Part shown: piece after piece, positions 11,690-22,694 of the stretch
How positions within the stretch are numbered: the stretch's first letter is position 1
Layout of the letters: each line of letters starts with the position of its first letter
Source: Azolla caroliniana
Taxonomy: Eukaryota; Polypodiophyta
Assembly: GCA_043228905.1 (NCBI GenBank)
Contig: JBHGNT010000002.1
Location: 1,426,001 to 1,490,000 of the forward strand
DNA length: 64,000 nt
Direction: 5' to 3'
The notes under the pieces: generated by a model
Database searches by the model: none
What the model was told of the DNA's origin: nothing
The model's input: the letters and a program-made list of their open reading frames with translations, nothing else
Program-made: the position numbers and the translations under genes

Positions 11690-13240
11690 GGAGCACTATT
11701 ATGGAGCAAAAGATAAGCACATGGGCTGAAAGTACAAGCGAAAGAGCACTTGAGCAAGCAGGATTTAGACCAAAACACTCCACTGTGGATCATTTGGTCA
11801 CATTGAGAGTAATCACGGAAGAGAGTTGACTACAAGGAAAAACACTTTATTGTTGTTTTGTTGATTTTAAGAAAGCTTTTGATATCGTACCACAAAGTGA
11901 GCTTTGGAATAGAATGGCAGAGATTGACATGCCATTAGAGTACCGAGTTGCACGCCTATATGAACAAGTTAAATGCCAACTAAAAATGGATAGTGGATTC
12001 TCAAAACACTTTTTAAGTAACATGGGGGTCAAGCAAGGATGTCCACTATCACCCACACTCTTTGGCTTATGTATACATAAATTAGAAGAAGTGGTGAATA
12101 AGGTTGCAATATAAGAAGGATTGAATGCCCCCAAATTGATGCAACATGTTATCTTATTGCATCTATATGCAAATGATGTGGTGCTCTTCTCATATGATGT
12201 TGATAGTATGCAAAATTTACTTGGGGTATTAGAAGAATTTTGCCATAGTAGTGGACTAGCAGTGAATGTGGAGATAACAAAAATGATGGTAGTGCAAACC
12301 GTCCAAACTCATCATTACCCTATGCTCACATATAGAGGTGAACATATACAATTGTTCAAAGCTTTAAATATCTTGGTATTGATGTACCCGCCACAAATAA
12401 ATGGAGTGCATGCTTTGATTCTAGGCTCCAAGCCGGTTGGAAATCGTATTACCTTTTTGAGAACCAATGCAACCAAAGTGATACTTGTAGATGGGAAGTA
12501 AAACTAATGTTGTTCAATGCCATGGTAACTCAAGTATTGCTTTATGGAGTAGAAGTATGGGGTGACACCATCTCTCTTAATGCATGGAATGAGATTGAGA
12601 AAATTCAAAAGATGTTTTTAAGGAGGCAATTAGGAGTTAAATGCACTACCTCTTACCAGGTTATGCTCTTGGAAACATGTGTTCGGCCCATAGAAATATT
12701 GGCACTCCAAAGAGTATGTAAATACATTACAAAAGTCAAGAATATGCCGAATCATCGATTGCCACATCTTGCTTGGAATGCTGGATGTAAGCTACAAAAG
12801 ATTCATAAAAGTAAGATTCTCTCATCCGGTTGGGTTGTTGACATAAGGAAATGGTTTAGAAGATGGGGTTTGGATGATCTTTTAGAGCTTTCGGGCAATG
12901 CTATGCAATATGTAATGATTGAGGAAAGGTTGGTGGAATCATTAAGGATGAAGTGGGAAGATGCTAAGAGGACAAAGCTAGAATACTACATTGCAAATGT
13001 CAACCCTGAATGTTGGTCTCAATATAAAGCAAGAAGGCCTATTGATTGTATCCAAGCTTATCTCATTACCAATATCAGCAATAATGCTCGTAGAGCCCTT
13101 ACACTACTTCACACTCGATCTCACAAGTTAGGTATTGCAGTTGCATCATGGTATCAAAATGTAACTAATTTGAAGACATGTAAAGTATGCAATGAAGGCA
13201 TGGTAGAGAATGAATGTCACTTGCTCTTCATATGATTGAC
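11690..13240 (+). pseudogene. Decayed LINE (non-LTR) reverse transcriptase, 5'-truncated
   Basis: Recognisable LINE reverse transcriptase blocks occur in order. First come a GFRPKHST-type motif near 11760 and FVDFKKAFD near 11865. Then GVKQGCPLSPTLFGLC near 12030-12065, and the polymerase box as YANDVVLF near 12167, where the first catalytic Asp of YADD is Asn. LLYGVEVWG near 12540 and a C-terminal Cys/His cluster (CKVCNEG..ECH) near 13180-13225 follow. The frame is broken by stops near 11826, 12112 and 12499 and by frame changes. The endonuclease domain is absent, so the copy is 5'-truncated. The 3' end is not defined; no clear poly-A or TSD was found. Confidence 0.85.
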
Positions 13241-14275
13241 ATATAGTGCAATTTGTTCAAGATATGTTGACAAACTAAGAGGGGGTGATAACTTAAGTGC
13301 CATACTTAAGACACCACCGAGAAGGTTGAGCTCATATGTGTATGCTTTATTCACACATAGAGAATTTGTGCTTCAATGTATGAATACCCCTTCTTAGGAA
13401 GGAGACACATCAAGAACACATGTATACTCTGGTCCCATAGATCAAAATTGGCCTCTTTATGGACGATAACAATTCTAATTCTAATTCTCTCTCTCTCTCT
13501 CTCTCTCTCTCTAGTTTGAACCATTGCTTCCATACAACTTAGTTCACACATACTTATTTTTGAGATGAAACATTGGGGCCCAAGTGATAAGAGTAGTCAA
13601 CTATGCACATTTTGCCCAAACAAGTTCAGAGTATCACATTTTGATACAATGCTTGGACATTGATCACATTTGACTATGCTTCCACACATCTTCAACCAAA
13701 CCCAATTCTTGCATAAATCTCTCTCACGTCACTATGCACTCTCTCAATTGTGACATTTAGTGAATTCTTGATCATGAAGAGTTGTTATTCACTTTTACAT
13801 GTATTATATGAAACCATCATGTTTTTGGTCTCATAGGACATATTTGACCTTTGAAGGCAATCATAAAATCTATCTATCTATCTAAACAAATATATGATCA
13901 ATCTTTCTCTCATGTTCTCTTGCTTAATTGCAAATTCTTGTATTTATGGCAAGAGGAGATTTTGTTTTTGAATGTCCTTTGTAAAGGTGGAAAAGTTTTT
14001 TCTTTCGTGCTTATATCTTTTTTGTAATATATGCGAACCTCTCACATCAATCATTCTCATTAGCCTTTTTTTGCTTTATGACAATTATATCTTCCTATCT
14101 AGATACATGCGTACAACATCTACACTTGCAAACACATTAGGTCAATCTCTTGTAGAAATGTTTTGCCATCATGCTCATAGCTTTCTTTGTAGTGGAAGAT
14201 TTTTTTTTTCATGCTTACATGTTTTCTTTATTGCATTACATAGAAAAGATAAAAAACATTCAAAATAGATATGTC
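13241..14275. other. Intergenic host sequence between LINE fragment and copia D
   Basis: No gene was recognised. It contains a (CT)13 microsatellite at 13487-13512 and a (TCTA)n-like tract near 13870. The final five bases, CTATG at 14276-14280, are the left target duplication of copia D. Confidence 0.6.
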
Positions 14276-14280
14276 CTATG

Positions 14281-14886
14281 TGTTGGGATTACGGTCCCTT
14301 CGGATGGGATGGTCGGATATCGGAGATGAATGCCGACAAGCCCGGTTTCGGTTTCGGATCCGGATGACGAAGACCCCGGTTTCGGTACCGGATGACGAAT
14401 GTACCCAGAGAGCGATCCGGATGCAGGGACATATCCGTGAATATGTTCGCTATGGGCCCCTGAGGCTACAGTTGTAAATAGCCCAAAGTCATATAAGTAT
14501 AAATATGACTTAGGGCAAACAGTTTTACTGTTGCTTCTCATTTTTTTTGTTTTTCCACTTTAGAGGAGTGAAGAGAGAGCAGCCGTGAGAGAGATAGAGC
14601 GCGAGAGAGGAAGAGGTAGACGCCTCTATGTATTTCCGCCGCCTGTGGCGAGGACAGCGAGCTCAAGGTCGTCGCCTTGCAGCTCGCCATTGTATACTTC
14701 TCTGTATAGTGTTGGTTTGGAGTCTTGTACTCCCGTGGTTTTTCCCGTCTAGGGTTTTCCACGTTAATCCCTGTGTACTCGCGTTTTTTTGTTTCTCCGT
14801 GTGGTTCCTATTTTCTGCTCCATCGATTCGCGCTTACTCGGTTGTGGCAGAGTGAAGAAGGTGAATAGAAGGGTCTATTCCTTGCA
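14281..14886 (+). repeat. Copia D 5' LTR
   Basis: It begins TGTTGGGATT and ends CTTGCA. A TATAAATA box lies at 14498-14505. It differs from the 3' LTR by A/G near 14407 and A/G near 14628. Confidence 0.96.
14498..14505 (+). promoter_or_regulatory. TATA box in copia D 5' LTR
   Basis: TATAAATA lies about 390 bp before the LTR end, a usual place for the U3/R boundary. It is duplicated in the 3' LTR. Confidence 0.6.
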
Positions 14887-14889
14887 AAC

Positions 14890-14901
14890 TGGTATCAGAG
14901 C
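14890..14901 (+). other. Copia D primer-binding site (initiator Met tRNA)
   Basis: TGGTATCAGAGC lies three bases after the 5' LTR and is complementary to the 3' end of plant initiator methionine tRNA. Confidence 0.93.
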
Positions 14902-14916
14902 GAACTGCTGCAGAAA

Positions 14917-17900
14917 ATGGAAGGCGGCGGCAGCGGGCAGCCGGGGATGATGGTGCTGAATGCACAGAATTACGCCGACTGGAAGATCAAGATGGAGGAT
15001 CTTCTGATTGTTCGGGACCTGTACGAACTGATTGACAGGTCGGAAATACCGAAGGGGGTACTTGAGTCGGAATGGAGGCTTCTAAACCGGAAAGCCGTTG
15101 CAACCATTCGGCAATACGTCGACGTGAGCGTTCTACAACATGTGGCGAACGACACCAACGCATATGAGATGTGGCGGAAGCTGTCGGGCCTCTATGAGAG
15201 GAAGAATGCGTTGAACCGAACCTCCCTGATGAGGAAGATAGTGAATCTCAAGTACCGGGATGGCGAGAGTATGGTGGAACACGTAAGCACGTTCATGGGA
15301 TTCGTGAATCAGCTTGCGGCGATCAAGTTCCCGTTGGAGGATGCAATGCAAGCCATCATCCTGATGTGTACATTGCCGGAAAGCTGGGAGAACTTGGTGG
15401 TAACTCTCAGCACCTCCTGCGCCGAAGATAACTTGTCCTTACAAACGGTAAAGACAAGTATTTTGAATGAAGAAGCGCGTCGGAGAGATAAGGAACCGGC
15501 CTCCGACCCGAAGATGTTGTTTACCGAATCCGATCGGGGAAGACAATGGAACCGGAGTCCGCAAAGACGGGAGAAGTCGGGGACCCGGTCGCAGTCAAGA
15601 GGAAGGCCCACATGCTTCCACTGTGGGAAGCCCGGGCACTTCCGAAAGAATTGTCGGCATTACCGAAAGGACAATGGAACCGACAACACCGATTCGAAGA
15701 AGTCACCGGAGAGAAACGGTGCATACCGGGGAGCCACGGACCGAAATGGTTCGGATCGGCGAGGACAGGACCGGAAAGGAACGACGACACTCGCGGCAAG
15801 TGAAGAGGAGATCATGCTCATCACCGAAGAAGGTGAACTAAACATTGCCGGCGATGAGACGACCTGGGTGGTCGATTCCGGAGCATCGTTCCACCTGACC
15901 CCGGAGAGAAGATACTTCTCATCCTACACAGCCGGCGAGCATGGCTGTGTTCGGATGGGAAATGAAGGTACGTGCCGGATTGCCGGCATAGGAGACGTGT
16001 GGTTGACAACCCCGACCGGATGCAAAATGCTGCTGAAGAATGTCCGACACGTTCCGGAGGTCCGACTGAACCTGATTTCGGCCGGGAGGCTAGATGATGA
16101 AGGCTACACGGGTAGCATCCGGAACGGTGTCATGAAGTTCAGCAAGGGGAGCTTGATAGTGGCTCGGGCCCGGAAGGTCAACACACTGTACCTGATGAAT
16201 GCCCGGTTATGTCCGGAAGAGCTGAATGTGGCAGCCGACACTGCCGGTGAGCTGTGGCACAAAAGACTGTGTCACATGAGTGAGAAGGGGATGAAGAGGC
16301 TTGCAGAAGACAACCTTATTCCAGTGAAGCATGTGCACCTGGAGAAGTGCACCGATTGCCTGGCCGGTAAGCAGAACCGAACCTCCTTCCACTCAAGGCC
16401 ACCGACGAGACGTAGCGCACCATTGGAGTTGGTGCACACTGATGTGTGTCAGGTAGAAACGAAGTCACATGGCGGAGCCCAGTACTTCGTAACATTCATT
16501 GATGATCACAGCCGGAAGTTGTGGACGGCACCGCTGAAGACAAAGGACCAAGTGTTGTGCGTCTTCAAAGAACTCCACGCGAGAGTGGAAAGGGAATCCG
16601 GCAAGAAGCTGAAAGCGATACGAGCGGATAACGGAGGGGAATACCGGGGGCAGTTCCAGGAGTACTGTCGCTCGAAGGGAATCCGGCTCGAGTTTACTGT
16701 GCCGAAGACGCCGGAACTAAACGGGCTGGCCGAGAGGATGAACCGGACCATAATGGAGAGGGTCCGGAGTATGCTGGCGCATGCGAAATTACCCAAGGGG
16801 TTTTGGGCTGAGGCAATGTCGACGGCGACATACGTGATAAACAGATCACCCTCAGTACCTTTGGACGGAGACACGCCGCAGAAAGTGTGGACCGGTAAGG
16901 AAGTGTCCTACCGGCATCTGAAGGTGTTCGGGTGTCTCGCATACGTGCATGTGGCAAAGGACCGGAGAGGAAAGCTAGATCCAAAGACCCGGCCATGCAT
17001 ATTCCTCGGTTACGGCGACGACGAGTTCGGCTACCGAGTATGGGACCCGGTTGACAAGAAGATATTCAGGAGTCGAGACATCATCTTCATGGAGGACAAG
17101 ACACTCGCCGACTGGGAGTCGGAGAAGAAGATGAAGAGCTCCAAGTCAACTGGTGAGGATAAACTCTACGAGGAGCAGTCCCGACCGGCAAGGGACCGGT
17201 TAGCACTCGAGGATCCGGCCGAAGACGGTGAAGAAACCGAACCGGCCGAAGAAGACGAAAATGATACCAGAACCGGCCCCGATCCCGAAATGGATTCGGA
17301 TGAAGAAGAATCGGAAGAACCGGTTACCGAAGCTCCGGAACGGAGATATCCTCTAAGAGAGAGAAGGCCCCCCCGGAGATTTCCGGAACCAGAGCACGTG
17401 CTGCTAACCGACGAGGGGGAGCCGGAGAGCTTTGAAGAAGCAAAGCATGACACCCAGAGCCGCAGGTGGTTGAGTGCCATGCAGGACGAGATGGATTCCC
17501 TGCATGAGAACCACACATATGAACTTGTGGAGTTGCCGAAAGGAAAGCGGGCACTTCGAAACAAGTGGGTGTTCAAGCTGAAACCGGGAGATGCCGGAAA
17601 CCCCCCGAGATACAAAGCCAGGATCGTGGTGAAGGGGTTTCAGCAGAAGAAGGGCGTCGACTTCGACGAGATATTTGCTCCGGTAGTGAAGATGACCTCC
17701 ATCCGGACGGTGCTGAGCATAGCGGCAAGCATGGACCTCGAGGTAGAACAGATGGACGTGAAGACGACATTCCTTCATGGTGACCTCGATGAAGAGATCT
17801 ACATGCAGCAACCGGAAGGATTCGAGAAGAAAGGGAAGGAGCACCTGGTATGCCGGTTGAAGAAGAGCCTTTACGGACTGAAGCAGGCTCCCCGGCAATG

Positions 17901-18990
17901 GTACCGGAAGTTCGACTCCTTCATGACCGACGAAGGGTACCTCAAAACGCAGTCCGACCACTGCGTGTTTGTGAAGAAGTTCGAAGAAGGAGACTCTCTA
18001 ATACTCCTCCTGTACGTGGACGACATGTTGATCGTCGGACGGGATCAGGTCAAGATACGGATGCTGAAGAAGGCTCTTCACCGAACCTTCTCAATGAAGG
18101 ACCTGGGTCCGGCGAGGCAAATACTAGGGATGCACATCATCCGGGACCGGAAGAAGAAGCAGTTGTGGCTGTCACAGGAGAAGTACGTGACGAAGGTGCT
18201 TCACCGGTTCAACATGTCGGAAGCAAGACTGGTCGGATCGACCCTCCCGACAAACTGCAAGCTGTCCAGCAAGCAAAGTCCCAAGACAAAGGCTGAAAAG
18301 GAGGATATGATGAAAGTACCGTATGCCTCAGCTGTCGGGAGCTTGATGTACGCCATGGTGTGTACGAGACCGGACATCGGATATGCAGTCGGAGTGGTGA
18401 GCCGGTACATGAGCAATCCCGGCAAAGAGCATTGGAACGCGGCCAAGTGGATACTCCGATACCTGAAGGGCACGGCAAACGTGTGCCTCCGATTCGGCTC
18501 CGGAAAGCCCGAACTCGACGGCTTTACCGATTCGGATATGTCGGCTGATGCAGATACCAACCGGTCCACATCAGGGTATGTGATGACGTATGCAGGGGGA
18601 GCTGTTTCCTGGCAGTCGAGGCTGCAGAAGACGGTTGCGTTGTCAACCACGGAGGCGGAGTACATGGCGGCTGTTGAAGCCGGCAAGGAAATAATATGGA
18701 TGAAGGACTTCATTAGAGAGCTCGGTATCCAACAGGAGGAGTACCGACTCTACTGCGACAGTCAGAGTGCAATCCACCTTGCGAAGAACGCGGCCTATCA
18801 CTCCCGGACGAAGCACATCCAGCGAAGATATCACTGGATCCGGGAAAGGATAGAAGACAAGGAGTTCGTGCTGACAAAGATCCACACGGACGAGAACGGG
18901 TCGGATATGCTGACCAAGGTGCTCACACCCGACAAGCTGGAAGCATGCCGGAAGAGGATCGGATTGGAGAGACATCCCATGCCGAAGTGA
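14917..18990 (+). CDS. Copia D gag-pol polyprotein, intact (1357 aa)
   Basis: This single open frame encodes all proteins needed for copia retrotransposition. Gag covers about residues 1-230. A CX2CX4HX4C zinc knuckle follows (C233, C236, H241, C246). The aspartic protease has DSGAS at 320-324. The GAG-pre-integrase zinc motif is H..H..CxxC (about 440-490). The integrase core has D509, D571 and E606 (D-x34-E). The reverse transcriptase has YVDD at 1033-1036, and RNase H, with TEAEY and YCDSQSA blocks, occupies about 1200-1345. No stop or frameshift is present and all catalytic residues are kept. The start is the first ATG after the primer site. It ends ten bases before the 3' LTR, overlapping the polypurine region. 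Confidence 0.97.
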   Translation: MEGGGSGQPGMMVLNAQNYADWKIKMEDLLIVRDLYELIDRSEIPKGVLESEWRLLNRKAVATIRQYVDVSVLQHVANDTNAYEMWRKLSGLYERKNALNRTSLMRKIVNLKYRDGESMVEHVSTFMGFVNQLAAIKFPLEDAMQAIILMCTLPESWENLVVTLSTSCAEDNLSLQTVKTSILNEEARRRDKEPASDPKMLFTESDRGRQWNRSPQRREKSGTRSQSRGRPTCFHCGKPGHFRKNCRHYRKDNGTDNTDSKKSPERNGAYRGATDRNGSDRRGQDRKGTTTLAASEEEIMLITEEGELNIAGDETTWVVDSGASFHLTPERRYFSSYTAGEHGCVRMGNEGTCRIAGIGDVWLTTPTGCKMLLKNVRHVPEVRLNLISAGRLDDEGYTGSIRNGVMKFSKGSLIVARARKVNTLYLMNARLCPEELNVAADTAGELWHKRLCHMSEKGMKRLAEDNLIPVKHVHLEKCTDCLAGKQNRTSFHSRPPTRRSAPLELVHTDVCQVETKSHGGAQYFVTFIDDHSRKLWTAPLKTKDQVLCVFKELHARVERESGKKLKAIRADNGGEYRGQFQEYCRSKGIRLEFTVPKTPELNGLAERMNRTIMERVRSMLAHAKLPKGFWAEAMSTATYVINRSPSVPLDGDTPQKVWTGKEVSYRHLKVFGCLAYVHVAKDRRGKLDPKTRPCIFLGYGDDEFGYRVWDPVDKKIFRSRDIIFMEDKTLADWESEKKMKSSKSTGEDKLYEEQSRPARDRLALEDPAEDGEETEPAEEDENDTRTGPDPEMDSDEEESEEPVTEAPERRYPLRERRPPRRFPEPEHVLLTDEGEPESFEEAKHDTQSRRWLSAMQDEMDSLHENHTYELVELPKGKRALRNKWVFKLKPGDAGNPPRYKARIVVKGFQQKKGVDFDEIFAPVVKMTSIRTVLSIAASMDLEVEQMDVKTTFLHGDLDEEIYMQQPEGFEKKGKEHLVCRLKKSLYGLKQAPRQWYRKFDSFMTDEGYLKTQSDHCVFVKKFEEGDSLILLLYVDDMLIVGRDQVKIRMLKKALHRTFSMKDLGPARQILGMHIIRDRKKKQLWLSQEKYVTKVLHRFNMSEARLVGSTLPTNCKLSSKQSPKTKAEKEDMMKVPYASAVGSLMYAMVCTRPDIGYAVGVVSRYMSNPGKEHWNAAKWILRYLKGTANVCLRFGSGKPELDGFTDSDMSADADTNRSTSGYVMTYAGGAVSWQSRLQKTVALSTTEAEYMAAVEAGKEIIWMKDFIRELGIQQEEYRLYCDSQSAIHLAKNAAYHSRTKHIQRRYHWIRERIEDKEFVLTKIHTDENGSDMLTKVLTPDKLEACRKRIGLERHPMPK

Positions 18991-19000
18991 AGGGGGAGTT
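18990..19000 (+). other. Copia D polypurine tract
   Basis: AAGGGGGAGTT directly precedes the 3' LTR and is the expected plus-strand primer. Confidence 0.9.
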
Positions 19001-19606
19001 TGTTGGGATTACGGTCCCTTCGGATGGGATGGTCGGATATCGGAGATGAATGCCGACAAGCCCGGTTTCGGTTTCGGATCCGGATGACGAAGACCCCGGT
19101 TTCGGTACCGGATGACGAATGTACCCGGAGAGCGATCCGGATGCAGGGACATATCCGTGAATATGTTCGCTATGGGCCCCTGAGGCTACAGTTGTAAATA
19201 GCCCAAAGTCATATAAGTATAAATATGACTTAGGGCAAACAGTTTTACTGTTGCTTCTCATTTTTTTTGTTTTTCCACTTTAGAGGAGTGAAGAGAGAGC
19301 AGCCGTGAGAGAGATAGAGCGCGAGAGAGGAAGAGGTAGACGCCTCTGTGTATTTCCGCCGCCTGTGGCGAGGACAGCGAGCTCAAGGTCGTCGCCTTGC
19401 AGCTCGCCATTGTATACTTCTCTGTATAGTGTTGGTTTGGAGTCTTGTACTCCCGTGGTTTTTCCCGTCTAGGGTTTTCCACGTTAATCCCTGTGTACTC
19501 GCGTTTTTTTGTTTCTCCGTGTGGTTCCTATTTTCTGCTCCATCGATTCGCGCTTACTCGGTTGTGGCAGAGTGAAGAAGGTGAATAGAAGGGTCTATTC
19601 CTTGCA
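19001..19606 (+). repeat. Copia D 3' LTR
   Basis: It matches the 5' LTR at all but two positions. The TSD CTATG follows at 19607-19611. Confidence 0.96.
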
Positions 19607-19611
19607 CTATG

Positions 19612-19669
19612 TGTGCACATGCGCATGCATGCATACATATATAATTCTCTCTTTCTTGCATTGGTAGTG
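19612..19669. other. Host remnant between copia D and copia A
   Basis: These 58 bases lie between the right TSD of D and the left TSD of A (CCTAT, 19670-19674). The stretch is rich in alternating GCATGCAT and TATATA. Removing A joins it to 39107. Confidence 0.85.
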
Positions 19670-19674
19670 CCTAT

Positions 19675-19951
19675 TGTTGGCATAAAAGGCCGACTCCTTC
19701 CACTTTGAATCCTAGCGTGAACACGTCTTCTAGCTAGGGCTTGAGTATATAAGCTCAACCCTAACATTGTAAACATATATCTCGCAGTGTAAGAGTTACA
19801 AAGAGAAAGAAGAAGAAGAACTTCCATTGAACCTCGAATCTAAGTCTATTTGTTTGTTTCTCCTCTTGTCACGCATTTGTGTTGTTTGTTGTGCATCGCT
19901 CAACAGGTCCTCACATATTCTTCCGCTTATCTACACATACACTTCTCATCA
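19675..19951 (+). repeat. Copia A 5' LTR
   Basis: The LTR is 277 bp, TG..CA. It is followed by TGGTATCAGAG at 19954-19964 (initiator-Met primer site). Several substitutions separate it from the 3' LTR, e.g. GAATCC/GTATCC and TAGC/TAAGC. Confidence 0.93.
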
Positions 19952-20046
19952 AGTGGTATCAGAGAGACCTTGTTGTTCAGCGGCAACGAAAAACAGAAAA
20001 GGCTCAAAGAAAAGACCAAGCCAACGACATTCATCTTCTAGAAAAA

Positions 20047-21823
20047 TGGCGACACAATCCAACACAAATGTGGAGATCCAGAAGTTCGATGGAAAGAAAT
20101 GATGCAAGACGTGCTAATCATCCGAAGACAAGTTGAAGCCATCCGGCATAGCGAAAAGCTTGCTTCAATGTCTGTTGAAGAGTGGAAATCCATGGATGAA
20201 ATCACACACTCCACCATTCGGATGCACTTGGCTGAAAACATCTATTTCAGCATGGCCAAGGAGACAACATCATTCTCTTTGTGGGAGAAGTTACAGGTTG
20301 TATTTGAGAAGAAGTCCTCCTCTTCAAAGTTGATATTGATCTGACAGTTATTCAACATGAAGATAAGAGAGACGGATCCAACAACCTCCCACATCAACAC
20401 CTTCAGTCAGGTGTTGTCTAAAATCTCTTCCCAAGGGATCAACTTCGAAGAAGAAGTTAAGGCCCTTGCCCTCCTTTCATGTTTGCCGGCGAGTTGGGAG
20501 GTATTCTGCCCTAGGCTGAACCTGGACGAAACAATCGGCCAAGTCCTCACAGAGGACATTCGGTGAAAATCGATGGGACTCACCATCGACGAGTCGACAG
20601 AAGCCACCACTCGACTGAGTCGATCAAGCGATCGAGCCACTTGAGAGAACAAGTCAAAAGAACTGGTCGGAACACCAGTCGATCAAGAAAGAGGGGGGAT
20701 CGACAATGGTCGAAGTCTAGGAATAGTCGACCAATTGATTTCTCCACACATTGTAGAAAAATTGGTCACAACGTTTCCTACTGTTGGTCGATCAAGAGGA
20801 AGGAAAGTGGTCGGCGATTCAAGCGGAACGTAGGACGATCTGACTCGAACCATTCTCCAATCGGCAAATAAATCAATGTTGTGGACCCCCAATCAGGAGA
20901 AATCCTCTCTCTAAAGGATCCGATGATCAAAGAAGTCCTCTATAGTGCGCAAGATGAACAAGCGTGGCTACTTGACTCTGACGCCACATTTCACGTGACC
21001 GCGAATATCAAATGGTTTTCGAACTACTCGGCCAATGCTAGCGGCACAATTCGATTAGGCAACGGGCAGGAGTGCGCACTCGTAGGCTGAGGCACTGTAG
21101 ACGGTAGTTTATCTTATAAATCTATCACCGTCGAGGGCAGTGCAACTCGAAGTGCCACAAGCACTATGGTTAGGCAAATAGTTGACCTATGACAGACTTC
21201 ATATATTCGGACGCGAAGTCTATGTGTTTATCCCCAAGGAGAAAAGGACGAAGTTGGTGCCTCATGCAACAAAGTGCATATTTCTCGGTTATGGAACCGA
21301 TGGGAATTCGGCTACAGGTTGTGGGACCTAGAGAATCGGAAATTAATCCGAAGTAATGATGTAGTCTTCAATGAAGACTTGATTCTCTTTGAGCGGAACC
21401 AGCAGAAAATAGTTGGTAAAAATGTCTCCTTTGATACCGACAGAAATGTCGTAGAAGGACTGACCCATCGTGCCAAATCGAAGATTCGACAAATAGTCGA
21501 AATCGACCAAGCCAACAATAACCCTGCTGACTCTGAATTGGCAACATGTCCGCTAGTTGAAATCGATTCGATTACGAGATTGATGAAAGCTGACAAGGAC
21601 AAAGTTAAACCAACCAAGGCAAAGGTCACTTTGTCAATCACTCTTGAAAAAGAGGAGGATTACTCAACATCACCGACATCCTATTGCAGGGGTGAGTCAT
21701 CCAATAGGATTCTTGAAGACGATTCAAGTAATACCAATCGGTTGACCGACAAAAATTGGCACCTAGGAGATCCGGACGAGTCCGAAGGCCGATAGAGTTT
21801 TATCAACTGGGCCTTGACTATGT
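20047..21823 (+). pseudogene. Copia A gag-protease and integrase C-terminal remnant
   Basis: The gag begins with ATG at 20047 and breaks by frame change near 20100; stops at 20341 and 20566 follow. A degraded zinc knuckle (CRKIGHNVSYC, first Cys pair incomplete) lies near 20750. The protease motif is DSDAT near 20975 in place of DSGAS, so the loop glycine is lost. After about 21150 the sequence jumps to the end of integrase (FGYRLWDLENRKLIRSNDVVF near 21307-21370). GAG-pre-integrase and the DDE core are therefore deleted. The frame stops at 21793 and B is inserted at 21824. The gag resembles that of copia E. Confidence 0.88.
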
Positions 21824-22346
21824 TGTCGTGAAGATTTTCGTCCATAGGGGGAAACCGGGGTGGAATGGGCAAGTCAGTGGTGTGCAACATGTGGCACACG
21901 TATACTAGGAAATGGTGTATAGAAAAAAAGAGGGGAAATTTTATCCCACATTGTAAGGTCCCTCCCTCCTTGGGCTATAAAAGGAAGGGAGGGATCACTT
22001 ATGAAGGGGTTGCCTATTTTGCGTATGAGGGGTATACCACTTAATCTAGAGTTCTTACCGTTTTAGGGTTAGGGTTTCCTTATTCATCTTCGGTTAGGGT
22101 TTTCTCATAGTCATTTGGTGCGGCCCATGTGGCCACTGTTGTTGTAATCATTCGTTTGATTTAATATAACTTGTTGAGTATCTTGCCACCGTCGATCTCT
22201 CCTTCTATGTCATGGTCTTATTCTTTCCTCTTCTCCTCTTGAGCTAAGCTTCCATATCATATTTTATTCTTTCTCCTCTACTCCCTAGTCCAAGACCCCC
22301 GCGGTCTCGCCTTGGATCCTACACGTACTCGCAGAATACCACGCCA
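21824..22346 (+). repeat. Element B 5' LTR
   Basis: The LTR is 523 bp, TG..CA, with TATAAAAG at 21976-21983. Near the 3' end is gacccccgcggtc, a dyad shared with the LTRs of F, G and I. Confidence 0.85.
21976..21983 (+). promoter_or_regulatory. TATA box of element B LTR
   Basis: TATAAAAG is followed by a GGAAGGGAGGG stretch, the same arrangement as in the LTR of Gypsy F (TATAAAAGGAGGGAG). Confidence 0.6.
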
Positions 22347-22350
22347 TATT

Positions 22351-22366
22351 TGGTGAACTCGACGTG
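22351..22366 (+). other. Element B primer-binding site, non-initiator-Met type
   Basis: TGGTGAACTCGACGTG begins four bases after the LTR. The same site, with one or two changes, follows the LTRs of F, I and G. I could not assign the tRNA. Confidence 0.65.
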
Positions 22367-22575
22367 AAGAGGCAGCAAGGGAGCATGGAGATGGAAGAAG
22401 ACTTCGACTTCGAGGAGATGATGGCAAAGATCGTGATGGAAGCCGGACGGAAGATGGCGAAGCGAGATGCGGCTCAACAAGCCGTCGAAAGGGTGGTCGA
22501 TCGAGTTGGCTAGTTCAACGGGAATGAGGTCCCAAATTTTTTGAGAGCTTACAATGCCGAGATGACGGAGCGGGG

Positions 22576-22660
22576 TGTTGGAGACAAAGTCGTCTGTGCG
22601 GAAGATCAAGAAGCATTCGATTGCTGTTGAGTACCTGCGTATGACAGTTTGTAGGTCGTT

Positions 22661-22694
<34 letters not shown>

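Larger units (their letters stand above)
14281..19606 (+). mobile_element. Copia D: complete, young LTR retrotransposon
   Basis: Two 606-bp LTRs (TG..CA) enclose a 4.1-kb interior with an initiator-Met primer site, one open gag-pol frame and a polypurine tract. The TSD is CTATG at 14276-14280 and 19607-19611. The LTRs differ at only two positions that I could find, so insertion was recent. Domain order PR-INT-RT-RH makes it copia; it resembles the Tnt1 type. Element C is a close relative in the opposite orientation. Confidence 0.97.

Noticed and set aside
18923-19261. Open frames inside the LTRs of copia D on both strands
   Set aside because: They are duplicated with the LTR and only reflect its composition; no domain.
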